A stretch of DNA of 64,000 nt, taken from positions 124,001 to 188,000 of the forward strand of contig NZ_SIZZ01000004.1 of NCBI RefSeq assembly GCF_004322705.1, in the 5' to 3' direction. The translations under genes and the position numbers were made by a program. Shown here in pieces: positions 42,817 through 51,674 of this stretch. The notes below the pieces were generated by a model, which saw nothing but the letters and a program-made list of their open reading frames with translations, was not told where the DNA came from and made no database searches. The stretch comes from Dyella terrae (GTDB lineage Bacteria > Pseudomonadota > Gammaproteobacteria > Xanthomonadales > Rhodanobacteraceae). How positions within the stretch are numbered: the stretch's first letter is position 1; each line of letters starts with the position of its first letter.

Positions 42817-45648
42817 TCAGAAGCTGTAGCGGGCGCCGATCTGGAAGCGGCGGGAGAGGTTTGGATCGGCCGACGTCAGCTTGCCGAACGTCGGGCTGTA
42901 GTAGTTCAGGTCGTAACCGTTGTCGTTGGGTACGTCGCGGTTGAAGACATTCATCACGTCCAGGCGAAGCTCCAGCGCCTGGTTCTCGCCCCAGCGGAAT
43001 TCCTTGGCGATCGACAGATCCAGGTTCACGTACTTCTTGCCGTACTTGTCCCAGTGATAGAACGAGCAGTTGTAGTCGCAATTCGCGCTGCTCTTGAACA
43101 CGTCGAAGGGCAGGCCCGAGCCATAGGTGAAGATGCCGGTCAGGCGCGTATCCCAAGGGCCGGTTACGATACCGTTGGCCACGAGGTGGTGCTTTTCGCC
43201 GACGTGGCCACCCGGATAGCCAGCAGGCGACACGTAGTCGAGCGAGTAGTTGTCGTTACCTTGCTGACGCGCGTCCTGATAGGTGTAAGCCAGGCCGACA
43301 CCCCAGCCGGAGGCCTTGGTGTAGGGCTTGTCGATGCCGATCAGCACGCTGCTCGACTGCGTCTTCTTGTAGACGTTGTGCAGCACCACGCCATACGGGC
43401 TGCCGGGCAGGTTGTTCAGGACGAAACCCGGCGCCACAACGCGGTTCCACGCCCACGTGAACTGGTCATAGCCCAGCACGCGCGCCAGCGTCAGCGAGCC
43501 GGTCCAGTCGCCCCACACCTGGCGCACGCCCAGGCTGAACTGATCGGTGTGCGGCGGACGCGTCTTGTTGTTGACCGCATCGATTTCCGTGCCAAAGCCG
43601 GCCACGCCCTGCGCGATCAGGCCATCGAGGCCGGCCTTGGACAGATAAGCCGGGTTCCACGCGATCGTCCCGGCCTTGGTCGGATTGCCGTTGGCATCGG
43701 GCGGGCTGAAATAGAACGTGTAGTTGGGCACCGCTGCGTGGATGGCTTCCTGTGCGATCCAGTCGAACGGCGTGCGGTCGTAGTAGCGACCGGCACCGCC
43801 GAAGATCGTCGTGCTCTGGTCACCGTCGCCGCTGACGTCCAACGAGAAACCGAGGCGCGGCTGGATGGCGCCCTTGTACCCGGACCGGTTGTTGCCGTTG
43901 GAGATGTTGTTCTGCAGTCCCAGGTATTCCAGCGTCGGGATCTGCGCCGCAGGCGTCACGTAATCCTTGTTGAGTGCGTTGGTCTCGTAATCCCAGCGCA
44001 GGCCCAGGTTCAATTGCAGGCGCTGGGTGACATCCCAGTCATCCTGCACGTAGGCACCGAACTGGTTGGTGTGCAGGTTGGCGTTGGCGCCCAGCGGTGA
44101 ATACACCGCGCGATACGGACTGTCGAAGCCGCCCGGATAGTTCGCGCCTTCCTGGTAGTAGAACGACGGCACGGCGTTGTTGTTCTGCTCCACCGTGATG
44201 CCATAGGCGGCGTACTTGATGCCCATTTTCACCGTGTGCTGGCCATGCCAGTTGAGGTCGGTGAAGGTGAGGTCATCGCGCAGCGTGCGCTGGTTCTGGC
44301 CCTTGTTCTGCATGTTCACGGCACCGCCGATCACGGCGATGTTGTTCTCGTAGGTCTGCTGCGGCACGTCCGGTTCGGCGGCGGAGGGATTCCACTTGGC
44401 CTGGCCCGCATCGAGCATCAGGTCGTTGGTCCAGCCGTCGCCGCGCGACTGCCATTTCACCAGCAGGTCGTCGACGCGGTTCTTTCGATCGGTGCGCGCG
44501 CTGTAGGTCGTTGCGCCGCCAAAGCCCAGCACCTCGTTGTCGCGACGGGTGGTCAGGCTCATGTCGACGTTGTTGTCCTGGTTCACCTGCCAGCTCAACT
44601 TGCCGAAGAACGTCTTCTCGTGGAACGGCGCCGGGAAGGTACCGTTGTATTGCGCGAAACGCGGGTCGCCGGTCTGGACGGTGTTGTTGCCCACGTCCTT
44701 GCGCTCGTCGTAGTTCACGAAGAAGGTCAGCGCATCTTTCAGCACCGGGCCGCCGAGCGAGAAGCCGCGCTGCTCACGACGGTAATCGGGTTTCTCGACG
44801 TTGTTCTTCTTGTCGAACGAGTCCTGGGAGATCATCGACTTGTTCTGGAAGTAGTCGTACACCGAACCATGGAATTCGTTGGTACCGGACTTGGTCACGG
44901 CAGTGATGATCGCCGTGCCGGCTTGTTCGTACTCGGCCTTGTAGTTCTGCGTAAGTACGCGGAATTCCTGCACGGCTTCCTGTGAAAACGGATTGCCGCG
45001 CGTGGAATCCTGGCCGGCCACGCCGCCCTTGAGCACGTTGTTCTTCAGGCTGGCGCCATCAATGAAAACGTTTACATTCTCAGCTGATTGACCGCCTGCG
45101 GAGAAGGTCTTCGAGTTGGGGTCGCGCGACACGGTGACGCCCGGCACGAGCTTGGCGAAATCAAGGAAGTTGCGCTCGTTCTGCGGCAGCGTATTGATCT
45201 GCGTCTGGCTGATGTTGGTGCCCACCTCGGACGTGCGCGTCTCGATCAGCGCAGCGCTTACCGTGACACCCTGCAGGTTCGCTGCATTCGCCTCGGCAGC
45301 CGACGGTGCGGCAGTGGGTTCGAGGTTGAGCGTGAGCGCCTGGCCAACCTGGACGGTCACATCGCGGCTCAGGCCCGTGCCTTTGGCTTCGATGCGGTAG
45401 TTGCCGGGCGGCAGGCTGGGCAGCGTGTAGTTGCCATTGGCGCCAACCTGCGCGCGAATGGTGAAGCCGTTTTTCAGGTTGGTCGCGACGACTTCGCTGG
45501 CCGTCTGGCCGGAAGGTGCGCCGACATGGCCGCGTATCGTCGCCGTGCTGTTCTGCGCGAAGCCGGCGGTCGGCAACAAGACGGCGGTAGTGAGCAGGCC
45601 GGCCAGGGCCAGCGAGATATGACGGGACAAAGCGTGTTTGCTTGCCAT
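42817..45648 (-). CDS. TonB-dependent receptor, Oar-like, of the glucan locus
   Basis: 943 residues from the ATG at 45648 (MASKHALSRHISLAL) behind GGGAGG. A signal peptide ends AGFAQ. Carboxypeptidase-regulatory-like domain (30-105), plug (about 120-250, SAENVNVFIDGASLKNN) and a large barrel ending FQIGARYSF. It probably imports oligosaccharides across the outer membrane for the periplasmic hydrolases. It lies 144 bp downstream of the LacI-type gene, same strand. A LacI-type operator match lies within codons for NVNVFI. Confidence 0.92.
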   Translation of the reverse strand: MASKHALSRHISLALAGLLTTAVLLPTAGFAQNSTATIRGHVGAPSGQTASEVVATNLKNGFTIRAQVGANGNYTLPSLPPGNYRIEAKGTGLSRDVTVQVGQALTLNLEPTAAPSAAEANAANLQGVTVSAALIETRTSEVGTNISQTQINTLPQNERNFLDFAKLVPGVTVSRDPNSKTFSAGGQSAENVNVFIDGASLKNNVLKGGVAGQDSTRGNPFSQEAVQEFRVLTQNYKAEYEQAGTAIITAVTKSGTNEFHGSVYDYFQNKSMISQDSFDKKNNVEKPDYRREQRGFSLGGPVLKDALTFFVNYDERKDVGNNTVQTGDPRFAQYNGTFPAPFHEKTFFGKLSWQVNQDNNVDMSLTTRRDNEVLGFGGATTYSARTDRKNRVDDLLVKWQSRGDGWTNDLMLDAGQAKWNPSAAEPDVPQQTYENNIAVIGGAVNMQNKGQNQRTLRDDLTFTDLNWHGQHTVKMGIKYAAYGITVEQNNNAVPSFYYQEGANYPGGFDSPYRAVYSPLGANANLHTNQFGAYVQDDWDVTQRLQLNLGLRWDYETNALNKDYVTPAAQIPTLEYLGLQNNISNGNNRSGYKGAIQPRLGFSLDVSGDGDQSTTIFGGAGRYYDRTPFDWIAQEAIHAAVPNYTFYFSPPDANGNPTKAGTIAWNPAYLSKAGLDGLIAQGVAGFGTEIDAVNNKTRPPHTDQFSLGVRQVWGDWTGSLTLARVLGYDQFTWAWNRVVAPGFVLNNLPGSPYGVVLHNVYKKTQSSSVLIGIDKPYTKASGWGVGLAYTYQDARQQGNDNYSLDYVSPAGYPGGHVGEKHHLVANGIVTGPWDTRLTGIFTYGSGLPFDVFKSSANCDYNCSFYHWDKYGKKYVNLDLSIAKEFRWGENQALELRLDVMNVFNRDVPNDNGYDLNYYSPTFGKLTSADPNLSRRFQIGARYSF
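45062..45078. promoter_or_regulatory. Intragenic match to the LacI-type operator
   Basis: On the minus strand ATGTAAACGTTTTCATT reproduces the operator before the lacI-type gene (ACGTAAACGTTTTCATT) with one difference. It lies about 575 bp inside the TonB receptor coding sequence. It may be an auxiliary operator, or a coincidence of the conserved peptide NVNVFI. Confidence 0.4.
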
Positions 45649-45792
45649 GGCACCCTCCCTCAAGGGTCGAACAAAAGTGGTGGTTTGGTCTGTTCTTATT
45701 GCCCGGAGCGCATCGGTTGCATGCGTTCCATCGAGAGCCGCATCCCCCTTGGACGCGCTCCGTATCCGGCTCAGTCCCTTGGCCGCTTTTGC

Positions 45793-46794
45793 TCAGCGCG
45801 GCGGCGCCGTCGAGGCGCGCACCATGAGTTCAGCGCTCACGCGCACATGCGTGCGTGGCGCGGGGTTGTCTTCGTGATCGTCAATCTGGGCGGTCAGTTG
45901 TTCGAGCGCTTCACGGCCCAGGTCGGCAATGCGCACGCGCACCGTCGTCAGCGCAGGACTCACGTAGCGCGCCATCGGCACGTCATCGAAACCTGCCACG
46001 GCGATGTCTTCGGGAATGCGCAGCCCCGCATCGCGAATGGCGGCCATGCAACCGATCGCCATCATGTCGTTGGCGGCGAACACCGCGTCGGGCCGTGGCG
46101 ACATGGCGACCAGCGCCTGTCCTGAGCGATAGCCGGATTCTTCGTTGAAATCGCCCGGCAAGACGATGGGCACCATGGCCCGTTCGGTGAGCACGGCGTG
46201 GTACGCACGCTCGCGTTCGGCGACGTCGCGATTACTGGCCGGCCCCTGGATGAATGCGATGCGCTGATAACCCGCGTCCGCCAGGTGCTCCACCATCAGG
46301 CGTGCGCCGCCGGAGTTGTCGACCGAGAGCGCGGCGTAATCGTTGCCATCGATCAGGGTGTTCATCAGCACGGTGGGCAAGCCCGCTGGCAGGTTCTGGC
46401 GCAGGAAGGCCGCGTCGGCGTGGGGCGACATCACCAGCAGGCCGTCGACACGGCCCTGCATCGCGCGCAGCGCCGTCGCCGCTTCGGCGGCACCGTCATG
46501 CGAACTGGACACCAGCAGCTGCAGGCCATGCGTGCGCGCTGCCAGGTCGATGCCGCGAATCAGCTCGGAGAAGAACTCGCCATAAAGGTCGGGCAGCAGC
46601 GCGCCGATCGTATGGGTACGGCGGGTGATCAGGCTGCGGGCCGCGCCATGGGGGATGTAGCGCAGACGGGCGGCGACTTCGCGGATGCGCTCGAGGGTCT
46701 CGGCGGTGACACCGCCATGGCCGTTGAGGGCGCGGGAGACCGACGCCACCGACACCTTTGCCTCGCGCGCCACGTCTTTGATCGTTACGCCCAC
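45793..46794 (-). CDS. LacI-family transcriptional regulator
   Basis: 333 residues starting at GTG 46794. The N-terminal helix-turn-helix VTIKDVAREAKVSVASVSRALNG and the hinge PHGAARSL precede a periplasmic-binding-protein-like sensor domain (60-333; FAANDMMAIGCMAAIRDAGLRIPEDIAVAGFDD). It probably represses itself and the GH144-transporter operon until a sugar effector binds, judging from matching operators at both places. Confidence 0.93.
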   Translation of the reverse strand: MGVTIKDVAREAKVSVASVSRALNGHGGVTAETLERIREVAARLRYIPHGAARSLITRRTHTIGALLPDLYGEFFSELIRGIDLAARTHGLQLLVSSSHDGAAEAATALRAMQGRVDGLLVMSPHADAAFLRQNLPAGLPTVLMNTLIDGNDYAALSVDNSGGARLMVEHLADAGYQRIAFIQGPASNRDVAERERAYHAVLTERAMVPIVLPGDFNEESGYRSGQALVAMSPRPDAVFAANDMMAIGCMAAIRDAGLRIPEDIAVAGFDDVPMARYVSPALTTVRVRIADLGREALEQLTAQIDDHEDNPAPRTHVRVSAELMVRASTAPPR

Positions 46795-46840
46795 GCCTGC
46801 CGCTCCGGATGCGTGCGGAGAGATCCGCCCTCAATTCAAC

Positions 46841-46852
46841 GTAAACGTTTTC
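46841..46852. promoter_or_regulatory. LacI-type operator before the lacI-type gene
   Basis: GTAAACGTTTTC (wider AACGTAAACGTTTTCATT) lies 47 bp upstream of the GTG start, suggesting autoregulation. The rest of 46853-47174 holds no convincing gene; a 72-codon frame there lacks any recognisable features. Confidence 0.82.
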
Positions 46853-47174
46853 ATTGGCGTTTGTAAAGCTTTTGGAAATCAAAGGGTTTGCTGCGATGCA
46901 AAAACTTGCCGCGAGGGAGGAATCAGGCTCGACGGGCCGTGCGACAGCCCTTGACGGGCGCGACAGCCAGGGCTTGCGACGTGGATCGCATGACGCGATG
47001 CACCAATGGCACGGGAAATGCTGGTTAATTTTTAAGCAAATAGGCCGTTCGAAGGACTGGAAAAATGCATAAGTTCGGCGTTAAATGTCGGTTAATACAA
47101 GCGGTGCCCGGCGGATGTAGCCTTATCCTCCGACGTAGTCAAGAAACATCACATAATTCGTTGTTTTTACTTAT

Positions 47175-47630
47175 ATGAACGCCCTGATACTCGTCATAGC
47201 CTTTGGTCTGTTCGCCTTTGTCGCGACCGCAGTCAAGCGCGTGCCCGCCGGCCAGGTGTTCAGCGTCTACCGCCACGGCCGTCCCCGCGGCCTGCTTCAG
47301 CCCGGCACCCATTTCCTCTTGCCGGTGATCGACCGCGTCGGTCATCGCATCGACCTGGGTGGTCGCGTGCTGCGCTTCCAGGAGCCGGCCGGCAGCCACG
47401 ACGTCCGTGGCACGGTGTACTGGCAGGTGCTGGAGCCCGAACGCGCCGATCCGGTGATCGAACAGGCTGACCAGCTGATCCGCGGTGGCGCCGTCGCCGC
47501 CCTGCGCGAACAGCCTGAAGTGAGCGACAGCGATCGTCGCGATCTTGGCGTGCGTTTGAAGGCGGCGATGAACCAGGCGCTGCGCGAGCGCGGCATGATG
47601 GTGACGCGCGTGGAGCTGGAAGTCGCCTGA
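47175..47630 (+). CDS. Short SPFH/band-7 domain membrane protein
   Basis: 151 residues. An N-terminal hydrophobic helix (MNALILVIAFGLFAFVATAV) leads into a truncated SPFH domain (VPAGQVFSVYRHGRPRGLLQPGTHFLLPVIDRV). The usual coiled-coil and oligomerisation tail are absent; most stomatins exceed 250 residues. It might modulate other SPFH complexes or be a slim descendant. No NfeD or protease partner is adjacent. Confidence 0.8.
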   Translation: MNALILVIAFGLFAFVATAVKRVPAGQVFSVYRHGRPRGLLQPGTHFLLPVIDRVGHRIDLGGRVLRFQEPAGSHDVRGTVYWQVLEPERADPVIEQADQLIRGGAVAALREQPEVSDSDRRDLGVRLKAAMNQALRERGMMVTRVELEVA

Positions 47631-47683
47631 GTCTTCGTATGCGCGAGGCCGCCCCAGAGCGCCCGCGAAACAAGGGGTATTCG

Positions 47684-47709
47684 GCCCGCTTCGGCGGGCT
47701 TTGTTTTTT
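47684..47709 (+). terminator. Rho-independent terminator of the SPFH gene
   Basis: GCCCGC-TTCG-GCGGGC (47684-47699) has a stable tetraloop and is followed by TTTGTTTTTT. Confidence 0.9.
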
Positions 47710-47718
47710 GTGGGGGGA

Positions 47719-47877
47719 CGCCTCGCTGCGCGAGGCGGTGAATTCGCCCGCTGTGCGGGCTGTGAACGGTGAACGGATCAAAGCGGCCAACCGTAGTGCT
47801 GCTGCTTTTACTGTTCCCCGTTCCCCGTTCCCCGTTCCCCGTTCCCCGTTCCCCGTTCACAGGCGGCGCCAGCCGCC
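47719..47877. repeat. Palindromic intergenic element, copy h (heptamer expansion)
   Basis: The left side carries GCCTCG-ctgcg-CGAGGC, GCCCGC-tgt-GCGGGC and a short arm TGTGAAC-GGTGAAC. The right arm contains six exact copies of GTTCCCC (47813-47854), so it is much longer than its partner, then GGCGGC-gcca-GCCGCC. It ends 46 bp before rsmG. Confidence 0.88.
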
Positions 47878-47923
47878 GGCTTCACCCCTATAATTCCGCG
47901 CCCATCGATATCCTCAGCCTCCC

Positions 47924-48553
47924 ATGACCGATCGCGCCCCTCTCCAACGCCTGCTCGAACAAGGCATCCAGGCTCTCGGCCTGACCCTGCCCGACGGCGC
48001 GGTGGAGCGCCTGCTCGATTATCAGGCCCTACTGGCGCGCTGGAACGCGACCTATAACCTCACGGCCGTGCGCGATCCGCAGGAAATGATCACCCGCCAC
48101 CTCCTCGATTCGCTGGCGATCCTGCCCTACGTGCAGGGCCAGACCCTGGCCGATTTGGGTACCGGTCCTGGCTTGCCGGGCATCGTGCTGGCAATCGCGG
48201 CGCCCGGCAGGGATATCCTGTTGGTGGATTCGAACGGCAAGAAGGTGCGCTTCCTGCGCGAAGCGATCCGCTCGCTCAAGCTCGAAGGCGTCCGCGCCGT
48301 GCAGTCGCGCGTGGAAGAGGTGCAAGGCCAGTTCGACTGCGTAACCGCCCGCGCGTTCGCCACGCTGGAAGACATGCTCGGCTGGGGTGGCCACCTGCTG
48401 GCGCCCGACGGCATTTGGCTGGCGATGAAGGGCCGGCAGCCCGACGACGAGTTCGGCGGCATCCCGGAGGGCTTTGCCGTACGCCAAGTGGCTGATCTGA
48501 AAGTGCCCGGATTGGACGCGGAGCGTCACCTGGTGGTGTTGGGTCGCGCCTGA
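47924..48553 (+). CDS. rsmG: 16S rRNA (guanine527-N7)-methyltransferase RsmG
   Basis: Methylates G527 of 16S rRNA using SAM. 209 residues with LLARWNATYNLTAVRDP, the SAM loop ADLGTGPGLPGIVLA and TARAFATLEDML. It is followed by parA and parB, the usual chromosomal order near the replication origin. Confidence 0.96.
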   Translation: MTDRAPLQRLLEQGIQALGLTLPDGAVERLLDYQALLARWNATYNLTAVRDPQEMITRHLLDSLAILPYVQGQTLADLGTGPGLPGIVLAIAAPGRDILLVDSNGKKVRFLREAIRSLKLEGVRAVQSRVEEVQGQFDCVTARAFATLEDMLGWGGHLLAPDGIWLAMKGRQPDDEFGGIPEGFAVRQVADLKVPGLDAERHLVVLGRA

Positions 48554-48753
48554 GTTGCGGCGGTGCCGCACGGAAATCGGCGATTTTTGATGTCGGTCGG
48601 GCCTCGACGCGAAGGGCAATCTCCAAAACTGTGAGCTTCGTCGGCCTGGGTGTGCGGGGTCTCCCCACACGTCCTCCCGCGTCTGAACGCCCACCCAACC
48701 GGCCCCGGCTGTTACTCTAGCCCCCCTTTCCAACCATCGACCACGACGATTCC

Positions 48754-49614
48754 ATGGCACGCATCATCGCTGTCGCCAATCAGAAGGGCGGCGTCGGCAA
48801 GACCACGACCGCCGTCAATCTCGCCGCAGCACTCGCTGCCGCGAAGCGCCGCGTCTTGCTGATCGATCTCGATCCGCAGGGCAACGCGACCATGGCGTCG
48901 GGCGTGGACAAGCGCGTTGCCAAGCCCAACGGCTGCGAAGTGCTGCTCGACGAAGCGCCGCTGCACAAGGCCATCGTCACCACCGAAGCGCATTACGACC
49001 TGCTGCCGGGCAATGGTGATCTGACGGCCGCCGAGCTCAAGCTGATGGACGCCATTGCGCGCGAAAGCCGGCTCAAGGAACAGCTGGCCAAGGTGGATGA
49101 CAAGTACGACACGATCCTGATCGACTGTCCGCCGACCCTGCACCTGCTCACGCTCAACGCGTTGACTGCGGCGCATGGCCTGCTGATTCCCGTGCAGTGC
49201 GAGTACTTCGCCCTGGAAGGCCTGTCGAGCCTGCTCGACACGGTCAAGGCCGTGCGCCAGCGCCTGAATCCAAACCTCGAGATCGAAGGCCTGCTGCGCA
49301 CCATGTACGACGTGCGCAACAACCTCGGCAACGAAGTGTCGGCGCAGCTCACCCAGCATTTCGGCGACAAGGTGCTGCGCTCGATCATTCCGCGCAATGT
49401 GCGCCTGGCTGAAGCGCCCAGCCACGGCCAGCCCATTCATCTCTACGACCGCAGTTCGCGTGGCGCCATCGCCTACATCGGCCTCGCCGGCGAGATCATC
49501 CGCCGCGAGCGCGGCATGGCGGCCGGGCAGGCGCACGATGCGTTGCCGGTGCCGCTGCATGACGACAGCGACAGCGAAGCGGCCTACGACGCCGCTGACA
49601 TTCATCAGGAGTAA
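48754..49614 (+). CDS. parA: Chromosome-partitioning ATPase ParA (Soj)
   Basis: 286 residues, MinD/ParA P-loop ATPase with deviant Walker A KGGVGKTTTAVNLAAALA, Walker A' DLDPQGNATMASGV and Walker B ILIDCPPTLHLLT. The short N-terminus without a DNA-binding domain marks a chromosomal Soj type. parB begins two bases after the stop. Confidence 0.95.
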   Translation: MARIIAVANQKGGVGKTTTAVNLAAALAAAKRRVLLIDLDPQGNATMASGVDKRVAKPNGCEVLLDEAPLHKAIVTTEAHYDLLPGNGDLTAAELKLMDAIARESRLKEQLAKVDDKYDTILIDCPPTLHLLTLNALTAAHGLLIPVQCEYFALEGLSSLLDTVKAVRQRLNPNLEIEGLLRTMYDVRNNLGNEVSAQLTQHFGDKVLRSIIPRNVRLAEAPSHGQPIHLYDRSSRGAIAYIGLAGEIIRRERGMAAGQAHDALPVPLHDDSDSEAAYDAADIHQE

Positions 49615-49616
49615 GC

Positions 49617-50486
49617 ATGGCCGCAGCGAAGAAACGAGGCCTCGGACGCGGGCTCGATGCCCTGCTTGGCGGCGGTGACGAGGGTGCTCCCTCGGTGATC
49701 GAACAGGAAGGCGAGCTGCGCATGCTCCCCATCCAGTACATCAAGCCGGGCCAGTACCAGCCGCGCCGTCACTGGAACGACGAAGCCCTCGACGAACTCG
49801 CCGCGTCCATCAAGGCCCAGGGCCTGATCCAGCCGGTTGTCGTCCGCGCACTCGGCCACAACAGCTACGAGCTCATCGCCGGCGAACGTCGCTGGCGCGC
49901 CGCGCAGCGCGCGCAGATGAGCGAGATCCCCGCCCTGGTCAAGGACGTGCCCGAAGTGGCCGTGCCGGCCATGGCTCTGATCGAGAACATCCAGCGCCAG
50001 GACCTCACCCCGCTGGAAGAAGCCGACGCGCTCAAGCGCCTGATCGACGACTTCGACCTCACGCACCAGCAGGCCGCCGATGCCGTCGGCCGCTCACGTG
50101 CCGCCGTGTCGAACCTGCTGCGCCTGACCGAGCTGCCGAATTCCATCAAGAAGCTCCTCGACGAAGGCAAGCTGGAAATGGGCCACGCCCGTTGCCTGCT
50201 CACCTTGCCCGAGCGCGATGCCGAAGGCCTCGCACTCGAAGCCGCGCGCAACGGCTGGAGCGTGCGCGAACTCGAAGAAGCCGCTCGTCGTGCGCAGACT
50301 GAGCCCAAAGGCAAGGCCAAGGGCGCGCCCGCGCGCGATCCCAACATCGCCGATCTCGAACGCCAGCTGGCGGAACGTTTCGCCACGCGCGTGGAGCTCG
50401 CGCATGGTCGCGGTGGCCGCGGCAAGCTCGTGATTCACTATCACAGCAACGACGAGCTGGAAGGGATCCTCGGAAAGATTCGCTGA
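49617..50486 (+). CDS. parB: Chromosome-partitioning protein ParB (Spo0J)
   Basis: 289 residues with LGRGLDALLGG at the N-terminus, the ParB/Srx CTPase domain (IQYIKPGQYQPRR; ELIAGERRWRAAQ), the HTH QQAADAVGRSRAAVSNLLRLTELP that binds parS, and a C-terminal dimerisation domain. No 16-bp parS was spotted in the window by eye. Confidence 0.95.
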   Translation: MAAAKKRGLGRGLDALLGGGDEGAPSVIEQEGELRMLPIQYIKPGQYQPRRHWNDEALDELAASIKAQGLIQPVVVRALGHNSYELIAGERRWRAAQRAQMSEIPALVKDVPEVAVPAMALIENIQRQDLTPLEEADALKRLIDDFDLTHQQAADAVGRSRAAVSNLLRLTELPNSIKKLLDEGKLEMGHARCLLTLPERDAEGLALEAARNGWSVRELEEAARRAQTEPKGKAKGAPARDPNIADLERQLAERFATRVELAHGRGGRGKLVIHYHSNDELEGILGKIR

Positions 50487-50633
50487 GGCGGGTTTTCCGG
50501 GCGTCTTATCGTCACCGTCGCGCTTCGGGCGCCGACCGGCCTGCGGCAAAAGGACGACGGTGAGGGTGGGTTAGGGCAAGGGGCTGCGGCAACCGTCATG
50601 CCTTTCAGCCCACCTCCCGCACTCACCGAATCC

Positions 50634-51431
50634 TCAATACGACGCGACCGCCACAATCCCCTGCCGCTTCTGCGGCAGCGCGATCTCGACGTGCATGTTC
50701 GGCCGCGTGAGCGGCATGACATCCATCACCGTCTGCACCGCGCGCTTCCATCCCACGCGGGACCGTTGGTAAGTCGGCACCCGCTTCGCCTTGGCCACCA
50801 CGAAATCCGGGGACAGCAAGCCAAAGTAGCGTTTCACTTCGCCAAGGCTGTACTCCTTCCAGTGGTGCGCATAGTTGCCCACCCCGATGACGTCCTCCAC
50901 GGGGAGGCCGCCGCCGCGACCGGCAAGAAAACGAAGCGGTCGCCACGCCCTGCCGCGCCAGGAGTAGTAGTTGGGCGTGGTCACGATGATCCGGCCACCA
51001 GGCGCCAGGATGCGATAGATCTGTTTCCAGAACGCGATCGGGTTGAAGGTGATGTGCTCCAGGATCTCGGTGAAGAGCACGACGTCCGCCGAGTCATCCG
51101 GCAGAGCCGACAAGTCGGTCGCCGAGCCCAGGTCCGCACAACCGAGCAACCGGATGTTCGCCGCGCTGGCGGCCCTGCGGACGTTTTCTTCAAGGAACAG
51201 CGCCGGAAATTCCACCGCAGTGATGGCATACCCGCCGCGGCTCCAGATCAACGCCTGGTGCAGCCAGTGAGCGCCGATATCGAGGACGCGGCGCCCACCC
51301 TTCCAGTCGCCGTCGAATTCGTGGAACGTCTTCCTGAATCGTTCGAAGTGGTCGGAGAAATAGACCTCCGGCGTGCCTCCGTGTTCGCGGAAAAACGCCA
51401 GACACTCCTCTCGGGATACTTCCATGGCCAT
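50634..51431 (-). CDS. Class I SAM-dependent methyltransferase
   Basis: 265 residues with SAM motif VLDIGAHWLHQALIW (Ala-His in place of the usual second Gly), ITAVEF, and post-motif VVLFTEILEHITFNPIAFWKQIYRILAPGGRIIVTTPN. The substrate is unknown; a sugar or lipid is plausible beside the divergent GT2 gene. An alternative start is the ATG at 51425. Confidence 0.85.
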   Translation of the reverse strand: MAMEVSREECLAFFREHGGTPEVYFSDHFERFRKTFHEFDGDWKGGRRVLDIGAHWLHQALIWSRGGYAITAVEFPALFLEENVRRAASAANIRLLGCADLGSATDLSALPDDSADVVLFTEILEHITFNPIAFWKQIYRILAPGGRIIVTTPNYYSWRGRAWRPLRFLAGRGGGLPVEDVIGVGNYAHHWKEYSLGEVKRYFGLLSPDFVVAKAKRVPTYQRSRVGWKRAVQTVMDVMPLTRPNMHVEIALPQKRQGIVAVASY

Positions 51432-51674
51432 TCAGTCCTGGAGGCGTCCCCGCCTCATTCCGGGCAGGCATTTAACGACATCCGACAGAATCGTGGAACC
51501 AGCGGATCGACGATTCCGATGGATGAGTGACCATCCCGGCGACGTGGCCGGGCGTGGCCCCGGGCGCCCGGGGAAACCCGGTCAGGTCGCCATTCAACCC
51601 ATCCCCGCGCCATCCCCGCTAGAATGCGCCCCCAAGGCGCATCGCCTCCCTTTTAGCAAGCAAAGGCCTCCCCC

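Noticed and set aside
46854-47072. 72-codon forward frame in the lacI upstream region
   Set aside because: No homology-like features or good ribosome site, and it begins at the LacI operator edge.
47813-47854. CRISPR-like tandem repeat
   Set aside because: Direct 7-bp repeats without spacers; it is slippage inside a palindromic element.
47719-47877. Intrinsic terminator explanation for the large palindromic elements
   Set aside because: No T-tract follows the arms, several genes next to copies have separate conventional terminators, and some copies lie in same-direction gaps upstream of genes. A 3'-end role is possible but they are not standard terminators.
48554-48753. parS site near parA-parB
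   Set aside because: Scanned by eye for TGTTTCACGTGAAACA-like sequence around rsmG-parA-parB; none was found.
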